Counted from the stretch's first letter, positions 27,856 through 37,329 are shown. The stretch: 64,000 bases of DNA from Robiginitomaculum sp. (GCA_002733605.1 NVWK01000002.1:62001-126000), one strand, 5' to 3'. Notes: generated by a model from the sequence alone, not told the origin. Made by a program: numbers and translations.

Positions 27856-28905
27856 TTGGAGAACAACCTGACAACAAGCAGCTATATACGAACGACTGTA
27901 CTCTTTGGGTTTCGGCAATTTGTTGAAAATTTAGGCGGCGACCCAAACGCACTCATGATTCAGGCTGGGCTTGCCCCTGATTTACTAGAACAAATGGATA
28001 CCGTTGCACCTTTTGATAAGGTCGTACGTCTAATGGAATTATCGGCCCAATCACTTGACCGCCCATCCTTTGGTTTAGAAAGGGCCCTATCTCTCCCCTC
28101 ACATTTCCCCAATCTTGGGCCCATAGTGCATTTATCATATTTTGTACGAAACGTTGACGGTTTTTTATCGGCCGGGCTAAGGTATTGGCATTTCCATACC
28201 AATGCATTCTACTTCAACATCATTGACCCTAAAGACTCTCACGAAATTTCACTCCGCATGCTAAGCACCGAATTTTATCCTCTCGGCCCTCAAATAGTTG
28301 ATACATTTTTAGCAAATCTTGTGATGCTCACTCGCGTTGTTACCAATAAACCCAATGAAGCTCCAGAGCGCATAAGCGTAAAACACGCGAGGCCTTCAGA
28401 TATTTCTTTTTATGAAAAAGTATTCAAATGCCCAATTGAGTTCGATGCATCTTATAATGAAATTATTTTTAACAGAGCCATTCTAAAATATGAAACTATA
28501 ATGTCATTATCGGCATTACGGCCAGTCATGGAAAAATACATATCTCTAAGATTGTCTAGAATGCTCCACTATGACAATTCATTCCCAACGACCGTATCAA
28601 TGATCATCTCAGGGTTACTCGGCACTGGCAATTGCAACAAACCAAATGTGGCGGCAATTCTTTGTATCGGTGAGAAAAAAATGCAAAGATTACTCACCAA
28701 ACACCAGACAAGCTTTCGTGCGATCTTAGATGAAACCCGCAAGAGTACCGCGACCAGTTTGATAGAAGACACCAACGTTTCTTTTGTTAATATTTCCGGA
28801 TTACTAGACTACCAAACCCAGCCAGCCTTTAATGCTGCTTTTGTACGTTGGCATGGCTGTTCGCCTTCAAAATACCGATCAAGCACTCAGAACAAGCCTA
28901 TGTAA
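27856..28905 (+). CDS. AraC-family transcriptional regulator
   Basis: 349 aa from TTG 27856, the only upstream start of a usual type; GGAG overlapping it may serve a CTG four codons later, so the start is uncertain. The N-terminal 200 residues follow the arabinose-binding-like domain of OruR/ArgR-type regulators (GGDPNALMIQAGLAPDLL; FPNLGPIVHLSYFVRNV). The C-terminal 90 residues are the double HTH: VAAILCIGEKKMQRLLTKHQTSF and NISGLLDYQTQPAFNAAFVRWHGCSPSKYR. It probably controls a neighbouring gene such as the convergent hydrolase or the sterol-desaturase-like enzyme, but no target is visible. Confidence 0.85.
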   Translation: MENNLTTSSYIRTTVLFGFRQFVENLGGDPNALMIQAGLAPDLLEQMDTVAPFDKVVRLMELSAQSLDRPSFGLERALSLPSHFPNLGPIVHLSYFVRNVDGFLSAGLRYWHFHTNAFYFNIIDPKDSHEISLRMLSTEFYPLGPQIVDTFLANLVMLTRVVTNKPNEAPERISVKHARPSDISFYEKVFKCPIEFDASYNEIIFNRAILKYETIMSLSALRPVMEKYISLRLSRMLHYDNSFPTTVSMIISGLLGTGNCNKPNVAAILCIGEKKMQRLLTKHQTSFRAILDETRKSTATSLIEDTNVSFVNISGLLDYQTQPAFNAAFVRWHGCSPSKYRSSTQNKPM

Positions 28906-28949
28906 GTGTCTAATTTGTCCCCAGCATGCGACAGAAAAACACGGCCATA

Positions 28950-29996
28950 TCAAGTCGGGCTTTCTTGTTCACGCAAAATCCGAACAATGCGTTTATAATT
29001 AACTTCCATTATCCCCCACATCCTAACACCGCTCGTATTTACAAATTGGATCACCACCGTATCAATATCTTTATGATAACGCGCGATACTCGAATAGCCT
29101 GGTAACAGGCCGGTATGCCCATATACATAAATGGAAGAATAAACCGCCTGTTCATCCTCATTGAATAATGAGCCATCATTCAGCGCCCGCAAGAAAATTC
29201 CAACGTCTTGCGCCGTGGCGATCATTGAGCCCATTGGGCCTGTATGATTAACTTCCTTAAGATCACCATCATACTCTATGGTATACCCGCTCATAAGATC
29301 GTCCATATTGATCTCGTCCATAGAGGTATAGGTATGCTTTAGATCAAGCGGACCAAGTATTTCTTTTTTTATATAGTATTGATAATCATGGCCCAATGTC
29401 TTTTTGAGTATCTCGCCAATTAAATAATAATTTGTATTGGAATAGTGATATCCCGTACCTGGTTTAAAGTCTGCGGGTTGCCCTGAAATGATTTTTAAGA
29501 CGTCCCCCGTGTCATCACTGGGATCATGCCATGGGTAATTCGGCGCATCGCTATAATTAGGTATGCCGCTTCTATGTTGCACCATCATGCTAAGTGTAAT
29601 TTGGTCTGCGTATTCAATACGCCCTTTCAGGGAAGGCAAATATTCTGCCAGGGTGCGGTCTAATGGCAACTCTTGTTTATTTGCAAGTTTTGCCACGGTT
29701 GCCGCCACATATAATTTAGTAATGCTGGCAATTTTGAACAACGCCTGCGGATCAGAAGGTGTTTTAGTGTCTCTATTTTTCCAGCCGCTAACATAAAATT
29801 TAGGCGCCTGCCCTTTTTTATCTACATACACAATCATGCCGTCTAAGCCGTTGTCGATTGCATCATCCAGTTGCTCTTGCACGGTTTCAGGTAAGGGCGT
29901 AAAATATACACGGAGCTGGCCCCAAGGCACGAAGAATAGGCTACCAACTGTAAGAAGTATTGATACCGATACAAAGATTTTTTGTTTTATATTCAT
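28950..29996 (-). CDS. Serine hydrolase of the class C beta-lactamase / penicillin-binding fold
   Basis: 348 aa from ATG 29996 (MNIKQKIF), with GGAACG upstream; an ATG 39 bases earlier lacks support. A signal-anchor helix (VSVSILLTVGSLFFVPW) is followed by the hydrolase. The nucleophile motif is SITK (S-x-x-K), the second motif YSNTNY (Y-x-N), and the third HTG (usual KTG). This set fits esterases, D-aminopeptidases and peptidoglycan hydrolases related to AmpC rather than proving resistance to beta-lactams. It would act in the periplasm. It lies 167 bases from the sterol-desaturase-like gene on the same strand, with a repeat between them. Confidence 0.85.
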   Translation of the reverse strand: MNIKQKIFVSVSILLTVGSLFFVPWGQLRVYFTPLPETVQEQLDDAIDNGLDGMIVYVDKKGQAPKFYVSGWKNRDTKTPSDPQALFKIASITKLYVAATVAKLANKQELPLDRTLAEYLPSLKGRIEYADQITLSMMVQHRSGIPNYSDAPNYPWHDPSDDTGDVLKIISGQPADFKPGTGYHYSNTNYYLIGEILKKTLGHDYQYYIKKEILGPLDLKHTYTSMDEINMDDLMSGYTIEYDGDLKEVNHTGPMGSMIATAQDVGIFLRALNDGSLFNEDEQAVYSSIYVYGHTGLLPGYSSIARYHKDIDTVVIQFVNTSGVRMWGIMEVNYKRIVRILREQESPT

Positions 29997-30170
29997 TTTC
30001 GTTCCATTTCGGCAGTCAACTTGGGCACATAACATTTTATAATGACGGCTTCACAGTAACGCGCAAATAAGCATTATTGCTGTGCTCTGTCCGTCTTCAT
30101 ATAATCTGGCACAAATTTCGGTCTGCACCAAGAGAGAGTTTGCCCATCTATTGTTGATTGATTGTCTAAC

Positions 30171-30198
30171 GTCAGCGCCTATGAGACAGATTTAAGTC
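30171..30198 (+). repeat. Half-copy of the dispersed palindromic repeat
   Basis: GTCAGCGCCTATGAGACAGA and the bases after it match the left arm of the palindrome at 44,781-44,842, with one or two differences. It lies between two minus-strand genes. The preceding TAAC is shared with the copy at 39,192. Confidence 0.6.
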
Positions 30199-30202
30199 CT
30201 TT

Positions 30203-30955
30203 TCATCTATTTTTATTAATATCATAAAACATAAGCATCGCCGGAATGCGCGCGGAGGCACCATTATAAAACCCGGTCTCTTTTTGAAAGTGTTTAGGGT
30301 TTTTGAAAGTTCCAAAAAGAATGTCAAAAATTGGAAAGTCAGAATAGTTATAGGCATGCACACCTGTTTGGTGGTGTACCGTATGGCTTTCCGGCCGTTG
30401 AACGAAGTACCCAATCCATTGTGGTGTACGAATATTAGCATGTTGAAACATAACAAGGAATAGGGACACAAATAAGAAGAGTGTAACTGTTTGCGCAGAA
30501 AGCCCGATAAAGATGGACAAGCTTAAGCTTCCAACCATTGTAAAGCCGATCATATCCAAGGGACTATAGTAAAATGTGCCGTAACTATCTACGCGCTCTG
30601 CGCTATGATGCATTTGGTGGAAAGGCAGCCACAGCCAATCTTGGCTATGCATGGCACGATGCCAGACATAAATAAGGAGTTCGAACACGAATAAGCTTGC
30701 GGCCACTGCAACAAATGGATGCACACTCTTTAGATCAAAGACTTGAAAGCCGGTTAAGTGTTTATCCCAAATGAGGGGTAAATACGTAGATAGGTAAAAA
30801 TAAATTACGAAACTCATTAACCCTCTAAGTTTCCAACCTTTAATGACGGGCAATTTCCTCGCGGGAAATATAGTTTCGAGACTTATGAAGAGTATATACA
30901 ATCCTATGACGCCAAGTGAAATTGGGTCGAGTAATATTTCTAAAGGTGTTGGCAT
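30203..30955 (-). CDS. Sterol desaturase / fatty acid hydroxylase family membrane enzyme
   Basis: 250 aa with about four membrane segments. It has the three histidine clusters of the family: HRAMHS (H-x3-H), HQMHHS (H-x2-HH) and HTVHHQ (H-x2-HH), which hold a di-iron centre. The family hydroxylates or desaturates sterols, fatty acids or carotenoids with O2 and an electron donor. GGAGATTGAA precedes ATG 30955. The substrate is unknown; bacterial members often act on lipids such as ornithine lipids or sphingolipids. It may form a unit with the beta-lactamase-fold hydrolase downstream. Confidence 0.9.
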   Translation of the reverse strand: MPTPLEILLDPISLGVIGLYILFISLETIFPARKLPVIKGWKLRGLMSFVIYFYLSTYLPLIWDKHLTGFQVFDLKSVHPFVAVAASLFVFELLIYVWHRAMHSQDWLWLPFHQMHHSAERVDSYGTFYYSPLDMIGFTMVGSLSLSIFIGLSAQTVTLFLFVSLFLVMFQHANIRTPQWIGYFVQRPESHTVHHQTGVHAYNYSDFPIFDILFGTFKNPKHFQKETGFYNGASARIPAMLMFYDINKNR

Positions 30956-31165
30956 TTCAATCTCCGTGAGCGCTTCCCTTTTATGGGATCAGGAAGCCAG
31001 TATGTCCTTTTGATGAAGTCGAACCTGAAGATTGGATAATGATTGGCTCATTAAACGGTAATATTGCGCCTTGAAAGCGTGATACCATTATTTTTGGACA
31101 TTACCAAATGTTGCGACTACAATGGCTACAATGGCTACAATGATGTGCGTTAAAGTTTGAGGGAA

Positions 31166-33013
31166 ATGGTGCTTTATCAATTTGGAACGATTGAAATTGA
31201 TACGGTCAATTTTCGCCTCACAAATAATGGGGATGAATGTGCCGTTGAGCCCCAAGTTTTTGACCTTATTGTTTATCTCATCAAACATAGAGACCGAGTG
31301 CTGACCAGAGATGAGATATTTGATGATGTATGGCAAGGCCGCCATGTTTCTGACACTTCATTAAGCAATCATATAAAAAGTGCCCGCCGCGTTCTAGAGG
31401 ATACGGCTCAACAGCAGCTTATTATTAAAACAGTACGTGGGCGAGGTTACCAGTTTGTTGCAAAAATCCAAGAACGTCCACGCCCCTCTCGTGTTATCCC
31501 AAAGCCAAAAAAATCGAACACAGTGTTATTCATAGCAACGATTGCAAGTTTGCTAACAATCATCGTGTTCTTAGTATTGAACCCTCAAAGCTTGAACCAA
31601 CAGAATGAATATGTGGCTTCTCAACATTTTGAAACGATAGCCGTTCTTCCCCTCATAAATGTAAGCCCGAATACTGAGATCGATTTTTTAGGGCTCGCGT
31701 TAACGGATCAAATTATTGGTCGTTTGAATTATATTGAGCAATTTTCAGTTCGGCCTTCGGCACTGATCCGCCAATTTAATGACACCAGCCAAAGCCCGGT
31801 AGAAATTGGGAAAGCACTGAACGTAGACTATATTCTTAGCGGGAACTATTTGAAACATGAGAATAAAATACGGCTCAACATCGAGTTTATAAATGTGTCT
31901 ACAAATGGACTGATCTGGCGTGAGGATGTCGACCTTGATTATGTCAATATCTTCGAACTTCAGGATGCGGTAGCGAAAATTACTTATGACAAATTCAACT
32001 TGGAGCAAGAAGAAAACCCCACATCCAAAAGTACAGACCTGACACCAACTCACCCAGCGGCCTATGAATATTACCTTCGCAGTATTGCTTACCCATTAAC
32101 GGAAAAAGGCGACGCGCTTGCAATAGCTATGTTGGAACAGTCAATCGCGCTGGAAGATAGTTTCGCACCCGCTTATGCCGAACTTGGCATAAGAGTTCAT
32201 CAACTTTCCGCTCATGGTATTCAAGGCAAACAATCTTCAGATGAAGCGGAGGCTTACCTTTTTAAAGCGCTCGCTCTTAATCCTCACTCTCTAAATGCGT
32301 TGGCAAATTTGACCGTACTCTATACGGACACGGGAGCACTTCTCAAAGCGTTAGAGACGTCGCAGAGGATGCTAGAAATCAATCCAAATTACGCGGATGC
32401 ATATTTTTCTTTGGGGTATGTGTATCGATATGCAGGCATGTTGGATTCCTCGATACAAATGATGGAAAAGGCACTCTCTATAGATTCGACAAATAAAAAA
32501 TTCCGCTCGGCAGGCGTGAGTTATTATAGTGTTGGCCGATATGAAGAGGCACATAGAATATTTGATCTGGACGCAGGAACTGCATTCACACTTTCGTGGC
32601 ACGCTATTTTATATCACCGCCAAGATGAGATCGAGAGAGCTGTTGAATATTTTGACCAAGCAATCTCTGCTGCACCTGATGGATATTTTGCGCTAGATTC
32701 AAAAGCTTATAAGCTCGCCATGTTAGGAAAGAAGAATGAGGGGCTACGGGCTGTAAAACGTCTCGAAAACACGTTAATTACGGATAGTGAAGCTAGGTAT
32801 TTTTGGGCGTTATATTATTCGGCGATGGGAGATAGAGACAACAGCATAAGAATTATGAAAGAGGTTGTAGAAGCTGGGTATTATAACCTCCCTGCGTTCA
32901 ATAGTGATCCCTTTTTAGATTTTATAAGAGATGACCCTGAATTTGTCAAAATTATGTCTATAGCCCACAAGGGACGCGAGGCCTTTAAAACCGCCGCAAA
33001 AACTTTAAAATAA
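31166..33013 (+). CDS. CadC/ToxR-like transcriptional regulator with membrane helix, TolB-like and TPR domains
   Basis: 615 aa from ATG 31166, directly after GAGGG; TTG 31157 and GTG 31169 are alternatives. Residues 5-105 form an OmpR-type winged helix (YQFGTIEIDTVNFRL ... VEPQVFDLIVYLIKHRDRVL ... RRVLEDTAQQQ ... VRGRGYQFVA). A single helix follows (VLFIATIASLLTIIVFLVL). A domain outside the cytoplasm (AVLPLINVSPNTEIDFLGLA) is like FlgO/TolB-N, then TPR repeats run to the end. It senses an envelope signal and binds DNA from the membrane. Its targets are unknown; the sterol-desaturase-like gene is divergent and shares its promoter region, so it is the first candidate. Confidence 0.85.
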   Translation: MVLYQFGTIEIDTVNFRLTNNGDECAVEPQVFDLIVYLIKHRDRVLTRDEIFDDVWQGRHVSDTSLSNHIKSARRVLEDTAQQQLIIKTVRGRGYQFVAKIQERPRPSRVIPKPKKSNTVLFIATIASLLTIIVFLVLNPQSLNQQNEYVASQHFETIAVLPLINVSPNTEIDFLGLALTDQIIGRLNYIEQFSVRPSALIRQFNDTSQSPVEIGKALNVDYILSGNYLKHENKIRLNIEFINVSTNGLIWREDVDLDYVNIFELQDAVAKITYDKFNLEQEENPTSKSTDLTPTHPAAYEYYLRSIAYPLTEKGDALAIAMLEQSIALEDSFAPAYAELGIRVHQLSAHGIQGKQSSDEAEAYLFKALALNPHSLNALANLTVLYTDTGALLKALETSQRMLEINPNYADAYFSLGYVYRYAGMLDSSIQMMEKALSIDSTNKKFRSAGVSYYSVGRYEEAHRIFDLDAGTAFTLSWHAILYHRQDEIERAVEYFDQAISAAPDGYFALDSKAYKLAMLGKKNEGLRAVKRLENTLITDSEARYFWALYYSAMGDRDNSIRIMKEVVEAGYYNLPAFNSDPFLDFIRDDPEFVKIMSIAHKGREAFKTAAKTLK

Positions 33014-33207
33014 CGTGTCCATCTTCATAAAAATGAGACAAGGTTTAAGCTTGGACTAAGACCCGCATTTGTTACAGTTAAGAACTGGCACATCGCCAAA
33101 GGCATACTGGCGGCTAGTTGATCATGTTTCTCGGCACTTTCGTGACCCCAAAACCCATCACATCCTAACTCGTGAGGCAAAGTGATGGAAACAGAGAAAA
33201 ACAGGTC

Positions 33208-33290
33208 GACAAATTTAAAGAAGCGGCCCGTGAGCTTGAATGTAGCAGCCTGAAAAAGATTTTGACCACAAGCTCGGGCGGTTAGTCAAA
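33208..33290 (+). pseudogene. Remnant of a small conserved hypothetical gene
   Basis: Bases 33208-33243 read DKFKEAARELEC, and bases 33252-33290 read EKDFDHKLGRLVK in another frame. Together they resemble a small protein common in alphaproteobacteria (pattern DKFKEAAREL...DExxFDxxLKKI). The frame is shifted and the start and most of the gene are gone. Recognition is from memory and the match is short. Confidence 0.3.
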
Positions 33291-33293
33291 GGC

Positions 33294-33338
33294 ATATACG
33301 CCGAATATAAGCACTTAACAAGTTCTGGAGCGGGCGAT
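33294..33338 (+). repeat. Direct repeat copy 1 with att-like core
   Basis: This 45-bp segment matches 39,219-39,263 at 42 of 45 positions. Its last 18 bases, AGTTCTGGAGCGGGCGAT, are identical to the 3' end and flank of tRNA-Gly at 57,984-58,001. The likeness to copy 2 continues, less strictly, for some 60 bases to the right (CAGTAATACCG...CTTT). The pair flanks the FecI/FecR/TonB-receptor locus. Confidence 0.75.
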
Positions 33339-33735
33339 AAAAAACCAACGAGAGGTCCCGAAAACCCAGTAATACCGCACTTTACAAAAGTAGCGCCACA
33401 CTGTTGTGTACCAACTATGTGTACCAGAAAATGAAATTGAGGGCACCTAATATTTCACCCAAAACTCACTTAATTGTGACGGCCTTCTTGTTATAATTAC
33501 ATCACCTGACACTACAAGCACTGCTTCTTTACAAGCGAAGTGTACAACCCCAATCTCGAGCTAAGTCTTAGCACTCTATCGGAACCTGAAAGTCTTGTCG
33601 CTCTGGATCACATTCAAGTGAGAGGCTAGCATCAGGCTTTAAATATTTGCCCCTTAAACGAAACCGCCCAAACCCGAACTAGAGACAGGCTTGAGCGGTT
33701 CACATGGGGACATGGTTAGTCTGGCGTCAATAGCC

Positions 33736-36249
33736 TTAGAAAGGGGCAGTCACGCGTAATTCCCAAGTTCTTGGCGGCGCATAAAGTTCCAAAACATTAA
33801 ACGGTAAGAAATCTCCTCGAATGGCCAGAACCTCTTTGTCAGCAAGGTTTCGACCAACCAGAGAAATCGTGTAATCGCTTCCTTTTGGTTTAAACACCAA
33901 TCCCGCATCCACCAGTGCATACCCGTCAGATTGCTCATAAGCAGGGTTGTTCAGCGCAGGGAATAACATTGTAGATTGATAGCTCATATCTGCATGTAGC
34001 GTCAATTCGCCCCAAGAGAGCGGCACCACATATTCAGCCCCGAAATTAGCCCCCCATTTAGGGGTATGCGGCAAAGCAGTGCCGGTACTGGGAAGTTCGC
34101 TTTTCGTATATGCGAGACCTCCGGTCAGGCGGAAGGCTTCGCTCAATTGTACCCTGCCTTCCAATTCAATACCTTTGATAGTCACATCGGGCGAGTTTCC
34201 GATGATCACATCCAGCAAACCGGTTACGGGATTTTGAATAGTTTGGTCGAGCTGCAAATTTTTGAAATCATAATAGAAAGCGGCCAGATTGAGCTGCATT
34301 CTATCATCAAGCAAAGTGCTTTTTATACCAGCTTCATAGGCCCAGAGATTTTCTGGATCATAAGCTGTCGCCGGCACACCCAGAGATGCATAGGAAAGCC
34401 CGCCACTTTTAAATCCATTGGTCACACTCCCATAGGCCATAACATTGTCTGACGGCGTATACTCCAAAACCACGCGCGGCGTGAATTCAGAGAAACTCAC
34501 CTCCGTTGGTACGCCAACAATTCCACTCGAAATATCGGTTTGTTGAAAGGCTTTTTTCTCGTGAGAGTAACGCCCTCCCAATGTCAATTTCCATTGGTCG
34601 CGTAAATCAATGCCAATGTTCAGATAGGCACCGTAGGAATCGGTTTCGGCTTCGTTAAAGAAATCGGAGATAAATTCATCGGCCCCACCAAATGGAACGG
34701 TACTGAATCTGAAAAAGTTTTTAGATTCCGAATCTTCGGTAAAATAGTAAAGTCCCGCAATCCATTCCAGTGTCTGGGGATTATTATTGCTAAGTTGAAA
34801 CTCTTGCGAGAATGTGCGCGAGTCGACCGTGTTATAACTCTGCTCTATATCGGCCGCTGTCCCATCCGTATCCGTTGCATCAATTACGTCCACATTGACA
34901 AGCCCCGAAATCGATTTCAAAGTCACACTGCCAAAATCATATCCGATTGTCGATGTCAGTTGATAGACATCCCGATCTGAAAACAACTCACCGTCCAGAT
35001 TCACATTGCGAGGATCCGTACCATTGGGGAAACCCATATAAATCTGCACATTGGGATCCGTGATATCATCGCCGGGAGCAGACGGGTTTTGTGTGCGGGA
35101 ATTATAATACCCGGCCCCTGGCGTACCATTATCACGAACATATTCAGCCGCAAAAACCATGGATAGGTTTTCTGAGGTATCCAATCGTAATTTCGCCCGG
35201 ACAGCACGACTATCCCGACTGTCCAGCCCACCATTTTGAGCCAGATTATTTGTATATCCATCATCACGCACAAGCGTCCCGGCAAGCCGTAATGCACCGC
35301 CGTTAAAAGGAAGGTTGATCGCGGCCTCTGTCGACACCAAATTGAAACTCCCCGTCGCCAGACTTACATAGCCTTCAAATTCGTCAGTTGGATCATTGGT
35401 CACAACGTTCACAACACCACCAGTCGTATTGCGACCATATAATGTACCCTGCGGGCCTTTCAAAACCTCGACACGGTCTACATCATAAAACCCAACCCGA
35501 AACAGAACCGGGCGGGCCTGATACACACCCTCATTATAAAGACCGACGGTCGGGTCAGAATGAATGCCGCTGATTGTACTGCCAATACCGCGAATGGCGA
35601 CGTTCGGTTCTGACTGTAGCAAAGTCATATTTAAGCCAAGGGTTTTATCTTCCAAATCAAGCGTGGACGTCATGCCACGCGAACGCATTTCATCTCCATT
35701 AAAAGCTGTGATACTTATGGGAACGTCTTGAATAGACTCACTACGTTTATCCGCAGTGACGATAATTTCGTCAAGAACATACCGTGTTGTCGGAGCTAGC
35801 GGGGCTACCTCCCCAACCACAGGCGTATCTTGTGCAACCGTTTGCGCAACGAGAAAGGGGGCCTTGGTCACCGCCTCCCCTTTGACCGAGTTGAGACGGC
35901 TTTTTGAACCAACAGCAATTGTACGCGCATTGACATAAATATAACCAACATCCGATCCAGCTAGCATTTTGTTAAATGCCTCGGCTTCGGTGAACACGCC
36001 AGAAAGCTTCGGGGCCTCAAAATCACCAATATCCGCGCTATACACTATGATTTGCTTGCCATAGGACTGGGCCAAAAGGTTTAGCGCACTTTCAAGAGGT
36101 TGTGCCTGTATCAAAATAGTTTCTGTGCCTGTTGGAACAGCTGCTTGCGCCAAAGCCGGAGAAACAAGGGTCGCGGCAGTGAGCGCCAGAGCGCTGACTA
36201 TGTATTTTGCTCTTTGTTTGAATAAATTCGTCTTGCATTTATGCGTCAT
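33736..36249 (-). CDS. FecA-type TonB-dependent receptor with N-terminal signalling (STN) domain
   Basis: 837 aa from ATG 36249, with GGGG five bases upstream; the frame is open for 28 more codons without a good start. A signal peptide (IVSALALTAATLVSPALAQA) comes first. The STN domain follows (about 45-115: LESALNLLAQSYGKQIIVYSA, FEAPKLSGVFTEAEAFNKML), which passes the ligand signal to a FecR-type anti-sigma factor. Next come a TonB box DEIIVTA, a plug with VAIRGIGSTISG and VEVLKGPQGTLYGRNTTGG, and a barrel ending TWELRVTAPF. The sigma and FecR genes lie just beyond a small lipoprotein gene, and its promoter carries the same bipartite motif as theirs. The substrate is unknown. Confidence 0.93.
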   Translation of the reverse strand: MTHKCKTNLFKQRAKYIVSALALTAATLVSPALAQAAVPTGTETILIQAQPLESALNLLAQSYGKQIIVYSADIGDFEAPKLSGVFTEAEAFNKMLAGSDVGYIYVNARTIAVGSKSRLNSVKGEAVTKAPFLVAQTVAQDTPVVGEVAPLAPTTRYVLDEIIVTADKRSESIQDVPISITAFNGDEMRSRGMTSTLDLEDKTLGLNMTLLQSEPNVAIRGIGSTISGIHSDPTVGLYNEGVYQARPVLFRVGFYDVDRVEVLKGPQGTLYGRNTTGGVVNVVTNDPTDEFEGYVSLATGSFNLVSTEAAINLPFNGGALRLAGTLVRDDGYTNNLAQNGGLDSRDSRAVRAKLRLDTSENLSMVFAAEYVRDNGTPGAGYYNSRTQNPSAPGDDITDPNVQIYMGFPNGTDPRNVNLDGELFSDRDVYQLTSTIGYDFGSVTLKSISGLVNVDVIDATDTDGTAADIEQSYNTVDSRTFSQEFQLSNNNPQTLEWIAGLYYFTEDSESKNFFRFSTVPFGGADEFISDFFNEAETDSYGAYLNIGIDLRDQWKLTLGGRYSHEKKAFQQTDISSGIVGVPTEVSFSEFTPRVVLEYTPSDNVMAYGSVTNGFKSGGLSYASLGVPATAYDPENLWAYEAGIKSTLLDDRMQLNLAAFYYDFKNLQLDQTIQNPVTGLLDVIIGNSPDVTIKGIELEGRVQLSEAFRLTGGLAYTKSELPSTGTALPHTPKWGANFGAEYVVPLSWGELTLHADMSYQSTMLFPALNNPAYEQSDGYALVDAGLVFKPKGSDYTISLVGRNLADKEVLAIRGDFLPFNVLELYAPPRTWELRVTAPF

Positions 36250-36334
36250 GATATCCCCATCCCTTTTATATGCATTAGACCCGGCACCCGGGCTATATTG
36301 CGAAAGCGTACCCAGTAAATCTGGGCCCCTCATG

Positions 36335-36369
36335 CAGTAGAGTGGCTATGTATCTCATTTTAGGGACAA
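36335..36369 (-). promoter_or_regulatory. Putative ECF-sigma promoter of the TonB receptor gene
   Basis: Read on the minus strand it is TTGTCCCTAAAA, 15 bases, then CACTCTACTG. It is 86 bases upstream of ATG 36249. The same two blocks occur before the lipoprotein gene and before the sigma-factor gene of this locus. Confidence 0.65.
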
Positions 36370-36500
36370 GTTTTAAAAAAATATCGAAATTTATGGGATT
36401 TAGTTTTGTATAAGTGGAATTTTCGCAGATAATGTCGATATTTTACGTCTTCTTTGAGGCATTTTCTCCTGTCGACGGCCACGCGGATGTGACCAATCGG

Positions 36501-37082
36501 TTACATTCCCCTGTCACTTGCTTCACTCACTTCATTCTCCGGAGCAAAAACAGGGTCGGGATCATAAAGCCCCATATCTGTCAGTGCTTTCCATTGGCCT
36601 TTGGTGTCTTTGCGCCAAATCGTTATGTATTTGCCGGTTTTGCGTTTGCCATCTTCGACATCCAATTGAAAATCACCCCATGTGAATCCGAAATCCCCAC
36701 TACTTGCCACATAGGCTTCCCGAGGCGACCAACGCAAAGGAGACGGAATATCATTCAAATCCCGTTGGGCGGATATGGCGGCCCGTCCACGTAATACATC
36801 AAGTCCAGATTCGAGTAAAAATCCGTCTTGCAAATCTAAAAACTCCAGAGTTGCCGTATTAAAACCGGCGGTAACATTGCGCGTATTGAAGGCTTTATCT
36901 TTTGCAATCAGAGATTGAATGATGTCTGCATGCTGTATGGACCCCTTGTGTAGTTTTGTTTGCGCCACCCGATTATCGGGAGATGTAGATGGGGAGAATG
37001 TCTGGGCACACGCCGAAAGCCCGTAGATACACCCATAGATACATATGACTAAAACTGCGCGTAAAGAAGTAATGTTTTTCAT
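36501..37082 (-). CDS. Exported NTF2-like (SnoaL/DUF4440-type) protein
   Basis: 193 aa. The signal peptide has a Cys near its end (VICIYGCIYGLSACAQ), so it may be a lipoprotein. The mature part has SLIAKDKAFNTRNVTAGFN, SGLDVLRGRAAISAQ, a GDFGFTWGDFQL strand and KYITIWRKDTKGQWKAL, the order of the NTF2-like fold. Such proteins bind or modify small molecules, and the function here is unknown. It has its own copy of the proposed ECF promoter, so it should be induced with the TonB receptor. It probably handles the same ligand in the periplasm, which is inference. Confidence 0.75.
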   Translation of the reverse strand: MKNITSLRAVLVICIYGCIYGLSACAQTFSPSTSPDNRVAQTKLHKGSIQHADIIQSLIAKDKAFNTRNVTAGFNTATLEFLDLQDGFLLESGLDVLRGRAAISAQRDLNDIPSPLRWSPREAYVASSGDFGFTWGDFQLDVEDGKRKTGKYITIWRKDTKGQWKALTDMGLYDPDPVFAPENEVSEASDRGM

Positions 37083-37188
37083 GTCAGACCTTTCTGGAAA
37101 ATTCCGATCTCCGTCAAGAACACGGGCGGGGTGTGAAATTACCCACGGGCGATCGTAATTTAGGTGTGCACTTAAAAGAGTGCTTACT

Positions 37189-37220
37189 AAGTAGAGGGCT
37201 GCGTTCTCGATTTTGGGGAT
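37189..37220 (-). promoter_or_regulatory. Putative ECF-sigma promoter of the NTF2-like gene
   Basis: Read on the minus strand it is ATCCCCAAAA, 14 bases, then CCCTCTACTT. It lies about 107 bases upstream of ATG 37082. Spacing equals that of the sigma-gene copy and is one base shorter than that of the receptor copy. Confidence 0.6.
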
Positions 37221-37295
37221 GTTTTAATCAAATATAGTTCCGTTACGTCCAATATTACGTAAAGAGTTAGAGACACAGAATTCGTTACCGAAAAA

Positions 37296-37329
37296 TTGTC
37301 CCCAAAACGACTCCTAAACCACTCTACTG
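37296..37329 (+). promoter_or_regulatory. Putative ECF-sigma promoter of the sigma-factor gene
   Basis: TTGTCCCCAAAA, 14 bases, then CACTCTACTG, about 92 bases before ATG 37421. Its presence before the sigma gene itself suggests positive autoregulation, as in FecI/FecR/FecA systems where the sigma gene is self-controlled. Confidence 0.65.

Larger units (their letters stand above)
33014..33735. other. Decayed gap holding a gene remnant and an att-like repeat
   Basis: This 722-base stretch has no intact gene. It holds a remnant of a small alphaproteobacterial gene (33208-33290), a 45-bp repeat containing a copy of the tRNA-Gly 3' end (33294-33338), and two direct TGTGTACCA boxes (33406-33414 and 33419-33427) like those at the ends of the island at 44.9-58.0 kb. 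It looks like the scar of an old integration. The rest shows nothing recognisable. Confidence 0.55.

Noticed and set aside
28950-29996. Antibiotic-resistance beta-lactamase
   Set aside because: The SxxK/YxN/HTG set is shared by many esterases and peptidases; nothing shows that it degrades beta-lactams.
31121-31146. ACAATGGCT short tandem repeat before the CadC-like gene
   Set aside because: Only two to three units; too short to be given a role.
36488-36508. GTGACC...GGTTAC palindromic segment after the NTF2-like gene
   Set aside because: Arms are short with a mismatch and spacing does not fit the CRP-type sites.
36414-36794. 126-codon plus-strand frame over the NTF2-like gene
   Set aside because: The minus-strand protein has a signal peptide, NTF2-like order and a promoter motif; the plus frame has none.
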